Below, one piece after another: positions 5,795 to 5,999 of a DNA stretch of 5,999 nucleotides. The first letter of the stretch is position 1. Each line of letters starts with the position of its first letter. A program made the position numbers and the translations under genes. Origin of the DNA: Rubritepida sp. (lineage in GTDB: Bacteria; Pseudomonadota; Alphaproteobacteria; Acetobacterales; Acetobacteraceae); assembly GCA_014376425.1 (NCBI GenBank), contig JACMRO010000444.1, positions 1-5,999 on the forward strand, given 5' to 3'. The notes beneath the pieces are model-generated. The model saw only the letters and a program-made list of their open reading frames with translations. It did not search any database and had not been told where the DNA came from.

Positions 5795-5999
5795 TTAACC
5801 CACCGCATAGATGCTGCCCGAAGCCGCCGCGCCGATCATCGCCTCGAACACGCTCACGCCGTGGATCGCCTCATCGGTCGGCAGCGAGTAGGCGGGGCCG
5901 CCGGCCACTGCAGCGGCGAAGGCTTCCAGCTCGGCCCGTTCGATGTCGGTGACGGAGAAGGTCTGCTCGGTGGGAGTGCCGTTGAGGGCGCAGGTCGTC
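5795..5999 (-). CDS. Gfo/Idh/MocA-family oxidoreductase (C-terminal ~67 residues only)
   Basis: The frame is open from the window edge to a TAA at 5797-5795. The visible C-terminus includes FSVTDIERAELEAFAAAVAG, then GGPAYSLPTDEAIHGVSVFEAM and ends IGAAASGSIYAVG (split here for length). The order 'acidic-xx-ElexFaxAVxGG-xxYxxPxxeAxhGVxVxEAmxxaAxSG' is the usual end of the C-terminal domain of NAD(P)-dependent sugar-type dehydrogenases of this family. The Rossmann fold and catalytic EKP motif are outside the window, so substrate and cofactor cannot be told. It is on the same strand as ridA but 351 bp upstream, so co-transcription is uncertain. Confidence 0.75.
   Translation of the reverse strand, partial: TTCALNGTPTEQTFSVTDIERAELEAFAAAVAGGPAYSLPTDEAIHGVSVFEAMIGAAASGSIYAVG

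Noticed and set aside
5649..5795. 48-codon minus-strand ORF beginning in a TAATG overlap with the oxidoreductase stop
   Set aside because: No ribosome-binding site beyond the overlap, Pro/Arg/Ser-rich product with no recognisable features, and codon use unlike the neighbours.
5440..5808. 122-codon minus-strand ORF spanning the gap before the RidA-family gene
   Set aside because: It overlaps both neighbouring genes out of frame and encodes a low-complexity Ala/Pro-rich product; it appears to be open by chance at high GC.

Overview
The window is very GC-rich, and every gene I can support lies on the minus strand. LigA, RecN and BamD all look alphaproteobacterial. The order bamD-recN-ligA, high GC and the gap sequence 5444-5794 together suggest the Rhodospirillales, perhaps the Acetobacteraceae. 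That placement is inference from gene order and protein style, not a database result.

Reading in the direction of transcription (high to low coordinates): the window opens inside the last ~67 codons of a Gfo/Idh/MocA-type oxidoreductase (5795-5999). A 351-bp non-coding gap with short GC-rich hairpins follows (5444-5794). Next is a two-gene unit: a 116-residue RidA/YjgF-family protein (5093-5443), whose stop codon shares one base with the start of a 371-residue MFS transporter (3978-5093). Between the transporter and the next gene is a 412-bp spacer (3566-3977). It is almost entirely an imperfect 24-bp tandem array of about 14 units, bordered on the transporter side by a long inverted repeat. 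Downstream is the housekeeping block: bamD (outer-membrane assembly lipoprotein, 2726-3565), recN (SMC-like DNA repair ATPase, 1045-2718) and the first half of ligA (NAD-dependent DNA ligase, 1-1048). The junctions are a 7-nt gap for bamD/recN and a 4-nt GTGA overlap for recN/ligA.

BamD serves envelope biogenesis, RecN and LigA serve DNA repair and replication; they are probably co-transcribed. RidA and the transporter look like a translationally coupled metabolic pair whose substrate cannot be read from sequence. The most unusual element is the tandem array directly upstream of bamD. Its period is a multiple of three, so it gives octapeptide repeats in all frames. One minus-strand frame stays open across it and ends in an ATGA overlap with the bamD start. 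A second point of interest is RecN, where the serine of the ABC signature motif is replaced by tryptophan. I see no mobile element, CRISPR array, RNA gene or complete new defence system.
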